A stretch of DNA of 64,000 nucleotides from Cryptomeria japonica (GCF_030272615.1 NC_081414.1:523694137-523758136), one strand, 5' to 3'; shown: positions 1 through 11,488, counted from the stretch's first letter. Notes: generated from the sequence alone by a model not told the origin. Numbers and translations are program-made.

Positions 1-769
1 GGATCTTGCACACACACAAGGTCTGCACACACACTACTTTTACAATACAACTTGGCTATTCGTGGAGCTGGAAATCACCAAAGCGAGGGTTTGACTAAGG
101 CAAAACCCTATATAGCCGCCCACCATACCTTTTCAGATATAAGTGCAGGTTTCGGGATTCGAAGAATGCCGCAAATTGCATATCTGGTGGAAGCAGACGG
201 AAACTGAACTTCACACCAAAGTCCGGCCCAGAAAGCTAGGACAGGGGCATGGGGCGCCCTGGTCCTGCCAGGACAGGGGCGCTGGGTGCCCTGGTCCCTG
301 GGACAGGGGCACTGGGAGCTCTAGTCCTTCTGTCAGACAGCAAGTTTCAGCTTTTTTGACAGCTTTTCAGGTTGCAAAACAGTAGTTTCCAGAGCAGTTT
401 CAAGGGCAGAATCAGGACAGCGGCGCCCGCGCCCCCGTCCTGAACATTTTCATTCATATTTTAACACCGGGTACGCATTTACATTCTTTTCTTGTCCTTG
501 TGTTTACAACTTTCCATTGTTTAAGTTCAATTCTGCAATCTTGTTATTAGTTCATACTTGCACTTTGGGGTTAGGGATTGAACTTGCATCATTCTATTTA
601 TCATTTGCAACAAAGGAATAGAAATCCTAATAGGTAGCCCGTGGCTCTCTCTTCCACAAAAAGAAGTAGCCAATTGTGTGATACCTCTAGGCTCTTTCGT
701 ATTCCACAAGTGTGTGATTGAAAGTGAGATTAGGGCATGTTTGCTTAGTGTCACTCTTTCCCCCACACA
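1..769 (+). mobile_element. 5' LTR of element A, truncated by the window edge
   Basis: Direct repeat of 7009-7735: both copies begin here with GGATCTTGCACACACACAAG and end in TTTCCCCCACACA. Only the 3' part of the LTR is in the window; the full 3' copy starts at 6116. The copies differ by scattered substitutions and by one extra GC-rich minisatellite unit in this copy. A primer-binding-type sequence follows directly, which sets the right boundary. Confidence 0.9.
239..329. repeat. GC-rich minisatellite in the LTR of element A (3 units; 2 in the 3' LTR)
   Basis: Three tandem units of 29-32 bp (239-270, 271-300, 301-329) built on GGACAGGGGCGCTGGGCGCC followed by CTGGTCC. The 3' LTR has two units (7247-7278, 7279-7307). 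The LTRs were identical at insertion, so the difference arose later, probably by slippage. A related GGCGCCCGCGCCCC string follows in both LTRs. Confidence 0.85.
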
Positions 770-772
770 TTT

Positions 773-790
773 TGGTGAACCCGATGTGAA
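773..790 (+). other. primer-binding-site-like sequence of element A
   Basis: TGGTGAACCCGATGTG starts three bases after the LTR terminus CACA. TGG matches the CCA end of a primer tRNA. The same string, slightly changed, follows the LTRs of element B at 10797 and 16171. I cannot name the tRNA. A leader of about 310 bp with no recognisable gene separates it from the first ORF. Confidence 0.7.
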
Positions 791-1104
791 TTCCAATCTT
801 CTCTAATTCTGATTTATGTTTTCAAATTTGAGTGTTTATGCTATTTCAAATTCAAATTTGTATTTACAAGTTTTAATTTCTTGCAATATTCAAAAATTTA
901 GAGGAAATTTTTTTCTAAAACCCTAATTTTGTTGAACTTGCTGGTAGCTTAATCGGGATCAATAATTTCAAATCTGATTTAGGAACTCATTTGAATCATA
1001 AATTTGATTTTCTAAATCTACATTCTAATAGCTTTCATTGGTTAAAATTAAACATTCCCTTCTATTTTGTATGTGTTATCATTTGAAAAAGGAAAATTGT
1101 TGTC

Positions 1105-3012
1105 ATGATGCATTCATTTCATAGATGTGATAATGGGTTAGCTTCCCTTGTTTCAATTTTTCCTTCTCCTAAAGAACCTCCCCCCATCTTTAACAACATT
1201 TTAGTACCTAAAAGAGTTGCTACCAATCCCTTTGAGCCTCTCCCATGCTCTAAGGATGAAGACTCTAAGAGTGATCTTGACAATTCTCCTAAAATGTGCC
1301 CTTCCTATTTAGCTATCCTAGAGGAAGAGAATGATATCATAAACACCTTTCTTAATGTTACTTCACCTTCCCTACATGATGCCTCTCTAAGTGAAAAGGT
1401 ATTGATGGACATTGACTTATTTTCTCCTAAAGTTGGTCCTTCCAATGGGGGCATGTTAGTGCAACAAGAGGTTATGAACACTTCTTTCAAAGATCTCCTT
1501 CCTAAGCATGAATCTTTGGAGAAATATGTCCATGTTCCTCCTAAAAAATACTCCCTTCATGAGGATCCTTTTGTGCAAGAAGATTACATTATCCCTACAT
1601 TTCCTAGTGATGGCATTTCCTTTTCCAACAAAATTCCAACTAGAGATGATGAATTAATGATAAATGCTTACCCTTCTCCTAAAGTTTGTCTTACCCATAA
1701 GCATCCCTTAGAGAAAGAAGATGAAATAATAAGCAATTTCCTTAAATCTCTCTCCCCTAAATATCATATTGAACATATTTTGAGGAAAGAGGATGATTTT
1801 AACACATCTATTGATTCTCTCCCTCCTAAGGATGAGGAATTAATAAACAATGTTATCTCCTCTCCCCAAATTGACAATACTTCAAACATTCCTTTCAACC
1901 ACTTCACTATTTGGGATGAACCATTAGAAGAAGGTGTAGATTATTCTCTTCCCCATGAGAGAACCCTAGCCAAAGGGGATGAAATCAAGATTGAAAACTC
2001 CCTTGATAGTTTCTCACCTTCCTTGAATCTCAATTATTCTCCCTCTAAAAATAAAGCATCTCCCTCTCCTCAACTTGGTTCTACTCATAAGGAAACTCTA
2101 GTTCAAAGCAAGATGGTTAACATCTCTTTCAAAGATCTCCTTCTCAAAAGTGAGACTTTAGAGAGTAATGTTGATCCTTCTCCTAGAGAATTTATTCCCC
2201 ATGTAGATCATTTGATGATAGAGGATGATATGACCTTTCCTAGTATTACTTTTCCTACCCCTTGTCTCTCTCCTAAAATTGATTTAATCCGTGATGATAT
2301 TTTAGTGCAAGAGAAGACTATCAACAATTCTTCCAATGCTTTTGTTCATTCCTCTAAACCATCCTCAATTAATTTGATACATGTGAATGAAACACCTAAT
2401 AAACCTCTCTTCACTGTCCAAGGTGCTTGTCCTTCTCAAAATTCTCAACCTTTAAATAAGCCTATCTTAGTGGTTCAAGGTGGTTATGCTAATGATTCTT
2501 TTTGCAATCCTAAGAAACCTATTATTACTGTGCAAGGAGGTTATTCTACTAAGAGCCCTTATGAGTATGCTAAGCAACTAACTAGAGAGAGTTATAATGC
2601 GGTTGCTCATACCTATAACACAAGAAATAATAGGCAACCTAATCCTCCTCCAGTTATCCCAACTTCACTTCCTCCTTCCCAACCTATTCTTCCTCAAGCT
2701 CCTCGTATTTCACAAATGCTTAGTAAGGACTATGATCTCATAGAACAACTTAAAACTACTCTTGCTAAGATATCCCTTTGGGATTTGATCCAAACTTCTT
2801 CCGCTCATCATGGAATGTTACAAGATGCCTCAAAAAATTTGAATGTTTCTCCTCCTAATACATCTAGTAATATAGTATCTTTGGTTAACTCTGTGATGAA
2901 TCCTAAAGCTCAAATTGTGTTTACTCAAGATGAGTTGCCTACTAGTGAAATTCAACATCAATATGATCCCTTGATGATTGTGGTTATCATAAATGACACT
3001 GCTATAAGATGA
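1105..3012 (+). CDS. gag-like N-terminal polyprotein of element A (635 codons, ends in TGA)
   Basis: Long open frame rich in Ser, Pro, Asp, Glu and Lys. It holds degenerate internal repeats in which SPK/PPK-type turns alternate with acidic stretches (for example FKDLLPKHESLE near residue 130 and FKDLLLKSETLE near residue 345). Three copies of a PLFTVQGA / PILVVQGG / PIITVQGG motif lie near residues 430-480. The C-terminal part (YDLIEQLKTTLAKISLWDLI, then FTQDELP) matches the segment preceding the retropepsin in plant Ty3/gypsy polyproteins of Tat/Ogre type. No CCHC knuckle is seen. The frame stops at TGA 3010-3012, and the protease follows in the same frame. I infer an assembly protein, chiefly from position. 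The ATG at 1105 is the first in frame. Confidence 0.75.
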   Translation: MMHSFHRCDNGLASLVSIFPSPKEPPPIFNNILVPKRVATNPFEPLPCSKDEDSKSDLDNSPKMCPSYLAILEEENDIINTFLNVTSPSLHDASLSEKVLMDIDLFSPKVGPSNGGMLVQQEVMNTSFKDLLPKHESLEKYVHVPPKKYSLHEDPFVQEDYIIPTFPSDGISFSNKIPTRDDELMINAYPSPKVCLTHKHPLEKEDEIISNFLKSLSPKYHIEHILRKEDDFNTSIDSLPPKDEELINNVISSPQIDNTSNIPFNHFTIWDEPLEEGVDYSLPHERTLAKGDEIKIENSLDSFSPSLNLNYSPSKNKASPSPQLGSTHKETLVQSKMVNISFKDLLLKSETLESNVDPSPREFIPHVDHLMIEDDMTFPSITFPTPCLSPKIDLIRDDILVQEKTINNSSNAFVHSSKPSSINLIHVNETPNKPLFTVQGACPSQNSQPLNKPILVVQGGYANDSFCNPKKPIITVQGGYSTKSPYEYAKQLTRESYNAVAHTYNTRNNRQPNPPPVIPTSLPPSQPILPQAPRISQMLSKDYDLIEQLKTTLAKISLWDLIQTSSAHHGMLQDASKNLNVSPPNTSSNIVSLVNSVMNPKAQIVFTQDELPTSEIQHQYDPLMIVVIINDTAIR

Positions 3013-4314
3013 ACACTGGTAGATAATGGCTCTGGCCTTAATGTGTGTAGCATTATTCTATTGCATAAGATGAATGTGGATACATCCCTTATTGAGCCTG
3101 ACTCTCATCCCATTCGAGGCTTTGATAATGTGGCTAAGTCTTCATTAGGTATTATCACCTTACCCATCACAGTGGGACCTGTTACTTTGCCTACTCCTAT
3201 CCATGTTATGTCGGGAAATTTAACATACAACTTGTTATTAGGGAGACCTTGGATTCACAGTATGCAAGCTGTCCCCTCTACATTGCATAGACAAGTTAAA
3301 TTTATTTATAATAATAAGACATATACCTTGATAGGTGACACTAATTTTCAAGCTTGTTTGCAAACATCTACTTCCAAAGGGAGTTCTTCTAATCCTTCCT
3401 CTTCTAGTGATGACCCGTTAAACAAGATATGTATGGATGAATCATCACCCTCTGATAATCAAAATTCTTTGGATGAGTCTGAAGTTCCCGAAGAAGACTC
3501 TTCTCAACTTGAATCTACATATGAAAAGGCTTTTGATCCTGAGAAGGTTCTCACAGAAGACGATTGGGGATCTCTTGATTTTAATCCCACCTTTGTAGGT
3601 GAGTATAGGATTCCTCCTAGAGAGCTTAAAGTTAAAAAGAAGGAAGAAACTAGAGATCAATCAGTCTTACCTGAACCTATGAGCAATAATTTTGTGGCCG
3701 CTTCTCAAAATTCTTCTCCTCACACCTCTAATTCTGAAGAATTTGATTCTTTGTCTTATGAAAAACCACCTTTTCTTTCTGAAATGGCTAATCGTTATGG
3801 TCGTGGTTTTCACATTTTGGCTAAGAGTGGCTATAGTGGAAATGGTTGTGGCGCAAATGAACAAGGAATTAAAGTTCCTTTAGAACATAACATGCATGAA
3901 TATTCATTTGGACTTGGATATAATCTTTATAAGCCCACCAAAGCATCTAAAAGACCATCTCTCAATGTGAATGCTATATTTAGTAGTGATGATGATCTCA
4001 CTTCAACTAAATCATCTTCTACTTCTATCAACTCTCATTCCCCTCATAAGGAAATCTTTTTGATGAACAAATCTCTTTATGACTCCCCTCAAATTTCTAA
4101 ATCCACTTATGAATCTTTATCTCCTATTCATCATAAAGTCCTTTCCTCCAGGGATAAGGCTCTAATAAATTACACTCATCTCTCTTCTAAGATTTCTCAT
4201 AACTTTCTTTCTTCAATTTTTATCATTTTATACATGTTTTTGATCTCACTTATAGTTGAGCATTTAGCATGTCATATTCAAATACCTCATTCAATCTATC
4301 ATGTCTTTAAATAA
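3013..4314 (+). CDS. retropepsin plus G-patch-like domain of element A
   Basis: Same frame as the upstream gag-like ORF but after its TGA; the first internal ATG is at 3043. The active-site-like LVDNGSGLNV sits at 3016-3045, upstream of that ATG, so the domain is complete only if the stop is read through or is a recent mutation. It has DNG where retropepsins usually have DTG/DSG; DNGS is common in this plant Ty3/gypsy group. LLLGRPWIHS (3235-3264) and AVPSTLH are the typical second half. An acidic linker (EDDWGSLDFNPTF) follows. Then comes a Gly-rich segment near 3820-3930 (GYSGNGCG, NEQGI, FGLGY) that resembles the G-patch known after some retroviral and plant retrotransposon proteases. The last 40 residues are hydrophobic. 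No RT, RNase H or integrase follows. Confidence 0.8.
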   Translation, partial: TLVDNGSGLNVCSIILLHKMNVDTSLIEPDSHPIRGFDNVAKSSLGIITLPITVGPVTLPTPIHVMSGNLTYNLLLGRPWIHSMQAVPSTLHRQVKFIYNNKTYTLIGDTNFQACLQTSTSKGSSSNPSSSSDDPLNKICMDESSPSDNQNSLDESEVPEEDSSQLESTYEKAFDPEKVLTEDDWGSLDFNPTFVGEYRIPPRELKVKKKEETRDQSVLPEPMSNNFVAASQNSSPHTSNSEEFDSLSYEKPPFLSEMANRYGRGFHILAKSGYSGNGCGANEQGIKVPLEHNMHEYSFGLGYNLYKPTKASKRPSLNVNAIFSSDDDLTSTKSSSTSINSHSPHKEIFLMNKSLYDSPQISKSTYESLSPIHHKVLSSRDKALINYTHLSSKISHNFLSSIFIILYMFLISLIVEHLACHIQIPHSIYHVFK

Positions 4315-4321
4315 CATTAAT

Positions 4322-4437
4322 GGCTATTATGTTGCTCATCATTATGTGACATTGGTAGCTCATTTACTGGGGGCTCATTGTCATTCATGATGGTACAATT
4401 TCAAGTGCAATCATATTTTTGAAGCAACATAATAGCC
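4322..4437. repeat. conserved stem-loop after the coding region of element A
   Basis: GGCTATTATGTTGCT (4322-4336) is the exact reverse complement of AGCAACATAATAGCC (4423-4437), a perfect 15-bp stem. The loop of about 86 nt contains GGGGGCTCATTGTCATTCAT. The related element B has an equivalent structure at 12716-12827 in the same position. It lies a few bases after the stop codon, so it could be a structured RNA signal. It could also be an old MITE-like insertion inherited by both elements. Confidence 0.75.
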
Positions 4438-6100
4438 TAATTTTTTCTATGTTATCTCTTGTTCTTATGGGGTAATAGTGTGGAAATATTGATCACCTTT
4501 TCTTTAGAATCCTCTTTTCCTAGATATGGGAGAAGATGTGTATTCTCTTTCGAATCCTACCCACTTCTTGTGAGGAGCATTTTACATACACTAATGTCTT
4601 GCTTGCATGAACTCATGTGAGTATGTAGTACATTTTGCTTATGTCTAAATCTCTCCCTAGAAGATTGTGGGAGGCAATGATCTTTCCTTATTTTTATCTA
4701 AGGATCCACTTTTTCCCATTTCGTGGATGGTGTGAACTTTATTACTTGATGTTATTCCTTGTATGCATTTGTTGTTGTTTTTTCAAGGATTCTCTCTTAC
4801 AAGAGGTGTAAGTCCTTGACTAAAACCTCTTTTGCACTTGGTAAAATACATCCATAATGAATTCACTCTCCCAATTGGGTTAAAAAGAGCGTCATCCTTC
4901 ATTAAGAATCACTTTCACCTTGCAAAAGAAAGGAAGTATTGCATTCTTATTCTCTTCTTTGTCTTATTCTAGAAGAGGTTATATTTGTCTAAGACAATTC
5001 CTCTCAGGGATAGGTGTCTTTTGTACAAAGATCTCTTCTCCTCTAAGGATCTCCTTTACAAGATATCCCTTTTTCAACTATCTTATCCTTGCTTAAAGAG
5101 TGCAAAACTCTCTTTCTTGGATCTATGACATTGTTGCATTTTTGGGGTATCTTCTTTTGTGATGAAGGTAGGTATCCTTGTTCTACTTTGCTTATGACAT
5201 AAACATTACACTTTTTGAGCAATGGGTCATTCTCGGAACCAGAGCACACACTCTTAGAGTGAGATGTCTCCATTTTTCTTTTATGCAAGGTGATTATTCT
5301 CGGAACCAGAGCACAGACTCTTAGAGAAAGATGTCACGCTTTTGTACTATACATATACAGGTTGTAGCATACTCGGGCATAGACTCCTATGAGGTGCTTC
5401 TAACCTCACTTACACACACATGCACAAGGTTGAGTGGAACTAGCGGCATAAGGCTAGACTTTCTCACTCTCCTCCCTTACATGGATCACCTAGATAGACT
5501 CTAGGGGCTAGTTTTCCATGTCCTTTTTCCCATGGATCACCTAGACAAGATCTAGGGGCAAGAAGTCCATGTTTTCTCTCTCACTATTTTTCTCATGGTT
5601 CACCAATGTGTGTATTCATGCTTTTTTCCTTTCTTTTCTTCTCTTTGCATTTTGTTTCCATTTACATCCTTCATCTTGTGTTAGAGAACTCTCAAATCAT
5701 CACACTCTTTGTTGTGTTGGAATTGAGATGTAGTCCTCTTTCTTACCAAATGATTCTCCATTAGTTTTTGATCTCATATCAAATCTTCTTGTGAGCATTT
5801 GTCATCAATATTCTTTAACAATTCAAAGTGGTAAACATGATACCCTGTTTCAACTCACTAAAATTAGCAAGCCGAAATAGGGGGGGCATATAGCTACCCT
5901 CGAATTTTCATCACCTTCCTTAGTAAGCATTAGGTGATTTTGTGATCTAACGTGTGTTTTGTAGGGTGCGGTTCCTAATTGTGTACTGCAGATACCGCTT
6001 TGGGCTTCGTTCGACAGACTTATGGATATATCCTTTTTCAAATAATGTTTACTTTTATGTACTTTAGCTTGCATATGCACGTAGTGTTCATATGACCGCT
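4438..6100. other. noncoding 3' internal region of element A
   Basis: About 1.66 kb without a supportable gene, where pol would be expected. It aligns by eye in many blocks with 12830-14983 of element B, including the AAGAGGTGTAAGTCCTTGA block, the GGATCACCTAGA blocks (5484-5570) and a module built on GGAACCAGAGCACA...CTCTTAGAG. That module occurs twice here (about 5225-5289 and 5291-5338) and four times in B. Retention in both elements suggests the family lost pol long ago. Confidence 0.6.
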
Positions 6101-6110
6101 AAAGTGGGGG
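6101..6110 (+). other. polypurine tract of element A
   Basis: AAAGTGGGGG followed by CTAAA lies just before the 3' LTR start TGTAGCG. The same string AAAGTGGGGGCTAAA precedes the LTR of element B at 14984, supporting its role as plus-strand primer. Confidence 0.8.
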
Positions 6111-6115
6111 CTAAA

Positions 6116-7735
6116 TGTAGCGTCGTAAATTGTACGCAGTACAATTTCACACCTAGTTTAGCACCCGCCTTGGCGTAGTTTGCATTTTGCATTGCATTTC
6201 CCCTTTAGCACTTAATTAATTAAATTAATTAGGTCTAAGGTCCTATTTATCATCTCCCATATCATAAAGCTGGGCTCTTTTCATTAAAGTATGCCCCTTT
6301 CATTTTAATCTTCCAATACATCATTTAATCAAAAACCCTAATTAGGTCCTATTTTGAACTTGGGGGCTTGATTTCGGTGGTCAAAACATCTCAAAATCAC
6401 CTGTAACTTCAGGATTCGCTCTAAAATCATCATATCTGACGGCCCTGAAAATTTGGTAAAAAGTTGTCAGGACCATGGCGCCCGGCGTGCACATGGTCCC
6501 AGACATTTTTTCTGAAATTTTAGGAGCACGATCCAATCATAAAATAAAGCTTAACCCCAAGAAATTGGCGAGAGATTCAATCTCTAGGTCGGCCAAAAGT
6601 TGAAATTAAGACCTAGGGTTTCATATATAAGAGTTGTCTTTCTTCATTGGAAAGGATCCAGATTTTTTGGTTTCAAGGACCTTCTATGCAGCGAAAGAGC
6701 AGATCTTTGAAGACTTCAACAACATTCAACATCCATCCATCAAGCATCTATCAATTTCATTCATCCATTTAGGGCTTTGAAGGCATTGAAGAGCAATAAG
6801 GGATCACCGACTGAAGATTGGCTTGTACCCCTCCCTTGGGGTTGGGTATGATTTCATGTTGTTTTCATGTCTTTGCATAAGCCTCATTATATCACTTGTA
6901 TTCATGCTTTAGATCTCTTTACATCTTGATTTGGAGCATTTACATTATCATTTACAAGCAATTAGGGTTTACTTTCTAGGTTGCTCTAGTTTGCTTACTT
7001 GCATTTTAGGATCTTGCACACACACAAGGTCTGCACACACACTACTTTTACAATACAACTTGGCTATTCGTGGAGGTGGAAATCACCAAAGCGGGGGTTT
7101 GACTAAGGCAAAACCCTATATAGCTGCCCACCATACCTTTTCAGATATAAGTGCAGGTTTCGAGATTCGAAGAACGTCGCAAATTGCAGATCCGGCGGAA
7201 GCAGACAGAAACTGAACTTCACACCAAATTCCAGCCCAGAAAGCTAGGACAGGGGCGTGGGGCGCCCTGGTCCTGCCAAGACAGGGGCGCTGGGCGCCCT
7301 GGTCCTTCTGTCAGACAATAAGTTTCAGCATTTTTGATAGATTTTCAAGTTGCAAAACAGCAGTTTCAAGGGCAGAATCAGGACAGCGGCGCCCGCGCCC
7401 CCGTCCTGAACATTTTCATTCATATTTTAACACTGGGTACGCATTTACATTCTTGTCTTGTCCTTGTGTTTACAGCTTTCCATTGTTTAAGTTCAATTCT
7501 GCAATCTTATTATTAGTTCATACTTGCACTTTGGGGTTAGGGATTGAACTTGCATCATTCTATCTATCATTTGCAACAAAGGAATAGAAATCCTAATAGG
7601 TAGCCCGTGGTTCTCTCTTCCACAAAAAGAAGTAGCCAATTGTGTGATACCTCTAGGCTCTTTCGTATTCCACAAGTGTGTGATTGAAAGTGAGATTAGG
7701 GCATGTTTGCTTAGTGTCACTTTTTCCCCCACACA
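6116..7735 (+). mobile_element. 3' LTR of element A (complete, about 1.62 kb)
   Basis: Starts TGTAGCGTCG after the polypurine tract and ends CCCCCACACA. Positions 7009-7735 repeat window positions 1-769. The TG...CA ends and tract fix both boundaries. It contains a TATA-like box (6624) and a two-unit GC-rich minisatellite (7247-7307). The 5' flank lies outside the window, so the target-site duplication cannot be checked; the 3' flank begins ATATG. Confidence 0.9.
6624..6630 (+). promoter_or_regulatory. TATA-like box in the 3' LTR of element A
   Basis: TATATAA sits about 510 bp into the LTR, in a context (TTTCATATATAAGAG) typical of plant LTR promoters. The start site would be roughly 30 bp downstream. 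Confidence 0.5.
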
Positions 7736-9193
7736 ATATGAATGTTATGTTTGATTAGTGAAAGATTTAGAAATGATGCTACTTCCTTACCTTGTTGAAT
7801 TGTAAAGGATGTGTATTTAATGAAAATACTAGTAGAAAGGATAGGTAATGATAGGACTTGTGCATCCATCTGTTGGTAATTCTTATTGTGGTTGTTGAAA
7901 TCATTAAGTGGTTAGAAGTTTATATTTAAGAGATGAGCTAGAAGATGGTATTGTTAGGAATGTGGTTACTCTGTAATTGTGATATCGTAAGGAATGGAAG
8001 GTATGTATTGAGTATATCCCCTTTATGTGTGAAATGATGTATCTTTTATTTTCTTGCTTATGTTCACTTATGTCTAGGATGATTTCATTAATCTTTTGTG
8101 CTCAAAACGATTACATTGTAATAAAAATATATGTAGTTAACTTAAAAGCATGAGGTGTCTATTATACATGCTCTAACACACTCAAGACATGCGATCTTGG
8201 GTGTTGTGTAGAAGTTACTCCCTTCAGAGTTGCCAAAATTGGTCACCTCGTGTTGAGATTTTGTTGTGACTGTGGTTTCTTGACTTGCTTATGTATTGTG
8301 TTTTGTGATTATGGGGCCAACATTATTCTTTTTAAATTTATTTTGAAAGGGATGACCCCTAAATCCCCTTTTATTTCCATTTAGTTGATGGCACTTGTCA
8401 TTTTTTTGGTTGTCGAAATCACTGACATTTTTCTTTGTTTAATGTTGATCTTAACAGATTTGTTTCTTGGATTATTTTCTCTTTTATTTTCTAGTGGTCA
8501 TTCCGATTGTTTGAATTAGCTGGACCTAGTTGAGTGTTAAGTGTTACATCTATCATGTTCGCTAGAACCTCTAATAGTGTGTTAAGGGAGAACACCATGG
8601 AGATTGGATCTAGGCATGTTGGGTAATCAAATAGTACTATTAGTAATTTAAGATAGTAAAAGTGCATTCTCTATGATGAAGTTCATTGTAACTTGTTTGA
8701 TCATAAGTTATAATAGGAAGAAGCATGAATTGGATTAAGTATATTGTGCCTTATGATTGGTGTTTTTGGTGTTAATATTGAGATGAATATTCTACCATGA
8801 GCCTACCTTCATTCAACATGTATGGATTATGGACCTTAAAGGAAAATTGATATGTTAGTTAGGACTAAATTTGTTAGCTTAAGAAAAGAATATGTTATGT
8901 TTGCCATGTTAATGTAGGAAGAAGGGTAAGTGTAGGATGTTGAATTAGGCGTATATCTATCAGTTTTAGTGATGCTTATAGACATTAAGGAATTGCTTTC
9001 GTCTTTGAAAAGAGTAAGTTTTGATTTGTCTACTTTTGGATAAAGAATTCAGTAGGGAATTTAAGTTCTGTGAGAATATTTGTGGACTAATGGATTTTGG
9101 ATTATTTAATATATGCATTATGACCAATGTGTTTTTGTTGTTCTTATCTCATCCTTGCAACTTCCAAGAGTAATTCAAACCCTAGGGGGGGAG
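7736..9193. other. probable 3' internal remnant of an older LTR element X, no gene seen
   Basis: About 1.46 kb of T-rich sequence with no protein motif on either strand. It ends in a G-rich tract (CCTAGGGGGGGAG, 9181-9193) followed by an LTR-like start, so it is best read as the tail of the internal region of X. Element A would then be nested upstream within X. Nothing coding supports this. Confidence 0.35.
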
Positions 9194-10058
9194 TATGGAA
9201 TTCCCCTCCCTCAGTCAGACTCTATTTTACTAGTTTGACTCTGGTTGACTTCTTTAGTTGATTATATGATGGGGTGATATGTTCTAATGTAAAGATTCTT
9301 ATAATCATTCTAGGATATGTTATTGGTTAGGAATTTTATATTCTATTGGTGTTTGGATGTTAGATTTTATGCTTATGTACTGATCATGGATTCACATATC
9401 AACTTTATGTATATATATCTCATGTTCATTTTCTTGTATTGGTTTGAGTCTGTATGGGGTGCGAGGGGATGATCTTCCATCACCCACTTCAGAGGGACAT
9501 GGAATATCATGAATCTCCTCCATCGGTGTGTTTTTTTATATTGGAGAAATATATGTGTGTTTTCTCAATGATACATCTGCAGGTACCGAGCATTTACTCC
9601 ACTTGAATCTTCAGGTTTGAGCATGCTCTATGACCCAATGGTAATGTGGAAAAAGGAGATATCAACTAGATACCTTGACATGTCATTATTCCTTCAGAAA
9701 AAGATCCTTGGTTAGGTATTCTTGTGGTATGGTTGATAACTTGGTTGTCTTGTCATGTCAATGGTTAGTCCAGTTGGCCCTCCACGACGTGTTAGTTTGC
9801 AATTCGTATTCTAGAGTATTGTTAATATTAATTGATAGTTTTGTGAGAGAGTTTAACACTATATATTATTGGTGAAATGTTGTGCAATATTAAATTAAAC
9901 TAATTTAATAAGATAAGTGAATTAATCTATCTTACTATTTTGAAAATGTTTATTTGAATTAATTAATGAAGTTAATTTATTAATAATATTTTAAAAGGGA
10001 ATTAAATATTTATTTAGGCATTTTGTGTTCATGAAATAAAAGAGTAAAAAGAAAATAA
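9194..10058 (+). mobile_element. LTR of element X, left part
   Basis: Begins TATGGAATTCCCCTCCC (probably TGTGGAATTCC originally) right after a polypurine-like tract. It shares ordered blocks with the minus-strand LTR ending at 21714: GCAGGTACC near 9578 and CAGGTTTGAGCATG near 9611 correspond to TGTAGGTACC and ATAGGTTTGAGCGTATG there. Element B interrupts it at 10058/10059, and it appears to resume at 17530. Confidence 0.5.
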
Positions 10059-10793
10059 TGTAGTATCATACAATTGCACCTCTTGCAATTTTAATCACAT
10101 TTGAGGTCCTCACCTTGGTGAAGACATCCTCCTTCCTAGCCAAGACCTATTTCTGCATTTCACCCCTTCCTATTTTAGCCCTGAGATAGCCTCAGGACCC
10201 TGTCCGGGCCCCAAGATAGGGACGGATAGGGGCATGGTGTTCTTGTCCAGAGGTGTGGCACCCCTGTCCCACCCTCTTAGGGTGGCCCCAAGATAGGTCC
10301 CCTGACCCTATCTGCACTTCGCGATCCCAAATCTCCCTGATGTCGGCCTTTTATGAGATGAAATAATCTTCAAGAGGCATGTATAAAAGGGATTTGTTTA
10401 TCTCATTTGCATAAGGAGGAATGGGAGGCAAAATTCAAGAAAAGTGGATAATAAGAAAGCATAGGCGAATATATACATCATCAAGTATTCGAGCATTCAA
10501 GTCTTCTTCATTCATCCATTGGAGCAATATTACAACATTCATTTGCAAGTATGTGTCTGTGTGTGTTAGGGTATTGTCATGTTACATGTCATTTCATGCA
10601 ACACTTATGATTTACATTCAAGAAGCAAAGCAATCGTCATCAATAGGTTGTAGATCTGCAAGGTATACATTTCCATTATTTACATTCAAGCATTTGGAAT
10701 TACTTTTTTTCAAGGTTGATTCCTCAACCAGGGTTTGACTTCGTTTCTCTCTCCTAGGTGGGGAGTCACTAGGGTTTAATTTTCCACTTTACA
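10059..10793 (+). mobile_element. first LTR of element B (internally deleted)
   Basis: Starts TGTAGTATCATACAATTGC and ends TTTTCCACTTTACA. It matches 14999-16167 but lacks about 440 bp present there, between GGGTTTGACT and TCGTTTCTCTCTCC, so it is 735 bp against 1169 bp. Confidence 0.8.
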
Positions 10794-10796
10794 TTT

Positions 10797-10812
10797 TAGT
10801 GAACCCGACATC
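10797..10812 (+). other. primer-binding-site-like sequence of element B
   Basis: TAGTGAACCCGACATC follows the first LTR by three bases. It is the same site as in A with TGG changed to TAG. The copy after the middle LTR (16171) reads TGGTGAGTCTGACATC. Confidence 0.6.
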
Positions 10813-11488
10813 CTACATCTTAATTATAATTTCTTAATTGTTAGATCTGAATAATTGCAATTTGAATTTCAAATTTTCATTTTGAAGTTTGATCTTTTTG
10901 CATATTTCAGAGATTAATTGCATAAAAGCCCTAATTTTTCATTTTGAGGGAATTAAGATTCTGAAGTGTAACATTTTAATTGCTTGTTTCAGATCTGATT
11001 TCTATTTCAAAATTGCAATTCAAATATGTCCCTTTATTTTGAAAATTTAATGGTTAAATCATAAAACCCTAATTTTTAAGATTCTTCTATTTTCTACCTT
11101 TGACTGCAAGTTTGACCAATCTAAACATATCTAAGGAGGCTATTGTTTTGTATTCCACATTAAAATCATAATTTCTATCATCCTTGAAAATATTTGAAAA
11201 AAGTTGGTTGGACCGTGTGCATTTTCGCCACGATCCTCGACTTTTTTTCCCAAAATTTCGGGAGACAAAACTGACTGTATTTTTCTTCTCAGATCCAGAA
11301 AATTGGCATACTTTACCAATTTTAACATCCTCTAAGGTCAAACACAAATTCAAAATTCATAGTTTTAAATTCAAATTTAAAATCTGCAATTCAAATTCCA
11401 TTTTCCCTCCTTTATTCAATTTTCTATGCATGTATGGGGTGAACATTATTATGGTTAAATGACATATGAGTTTCTTGTTCTATCATAA

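Noticed and set aside
4438-6100. Possible hidden pol gene in element A
   Set aside because: No RT, RNase H or integrase motif in any frame; the region aligns with equally noncoding sequence of element B.
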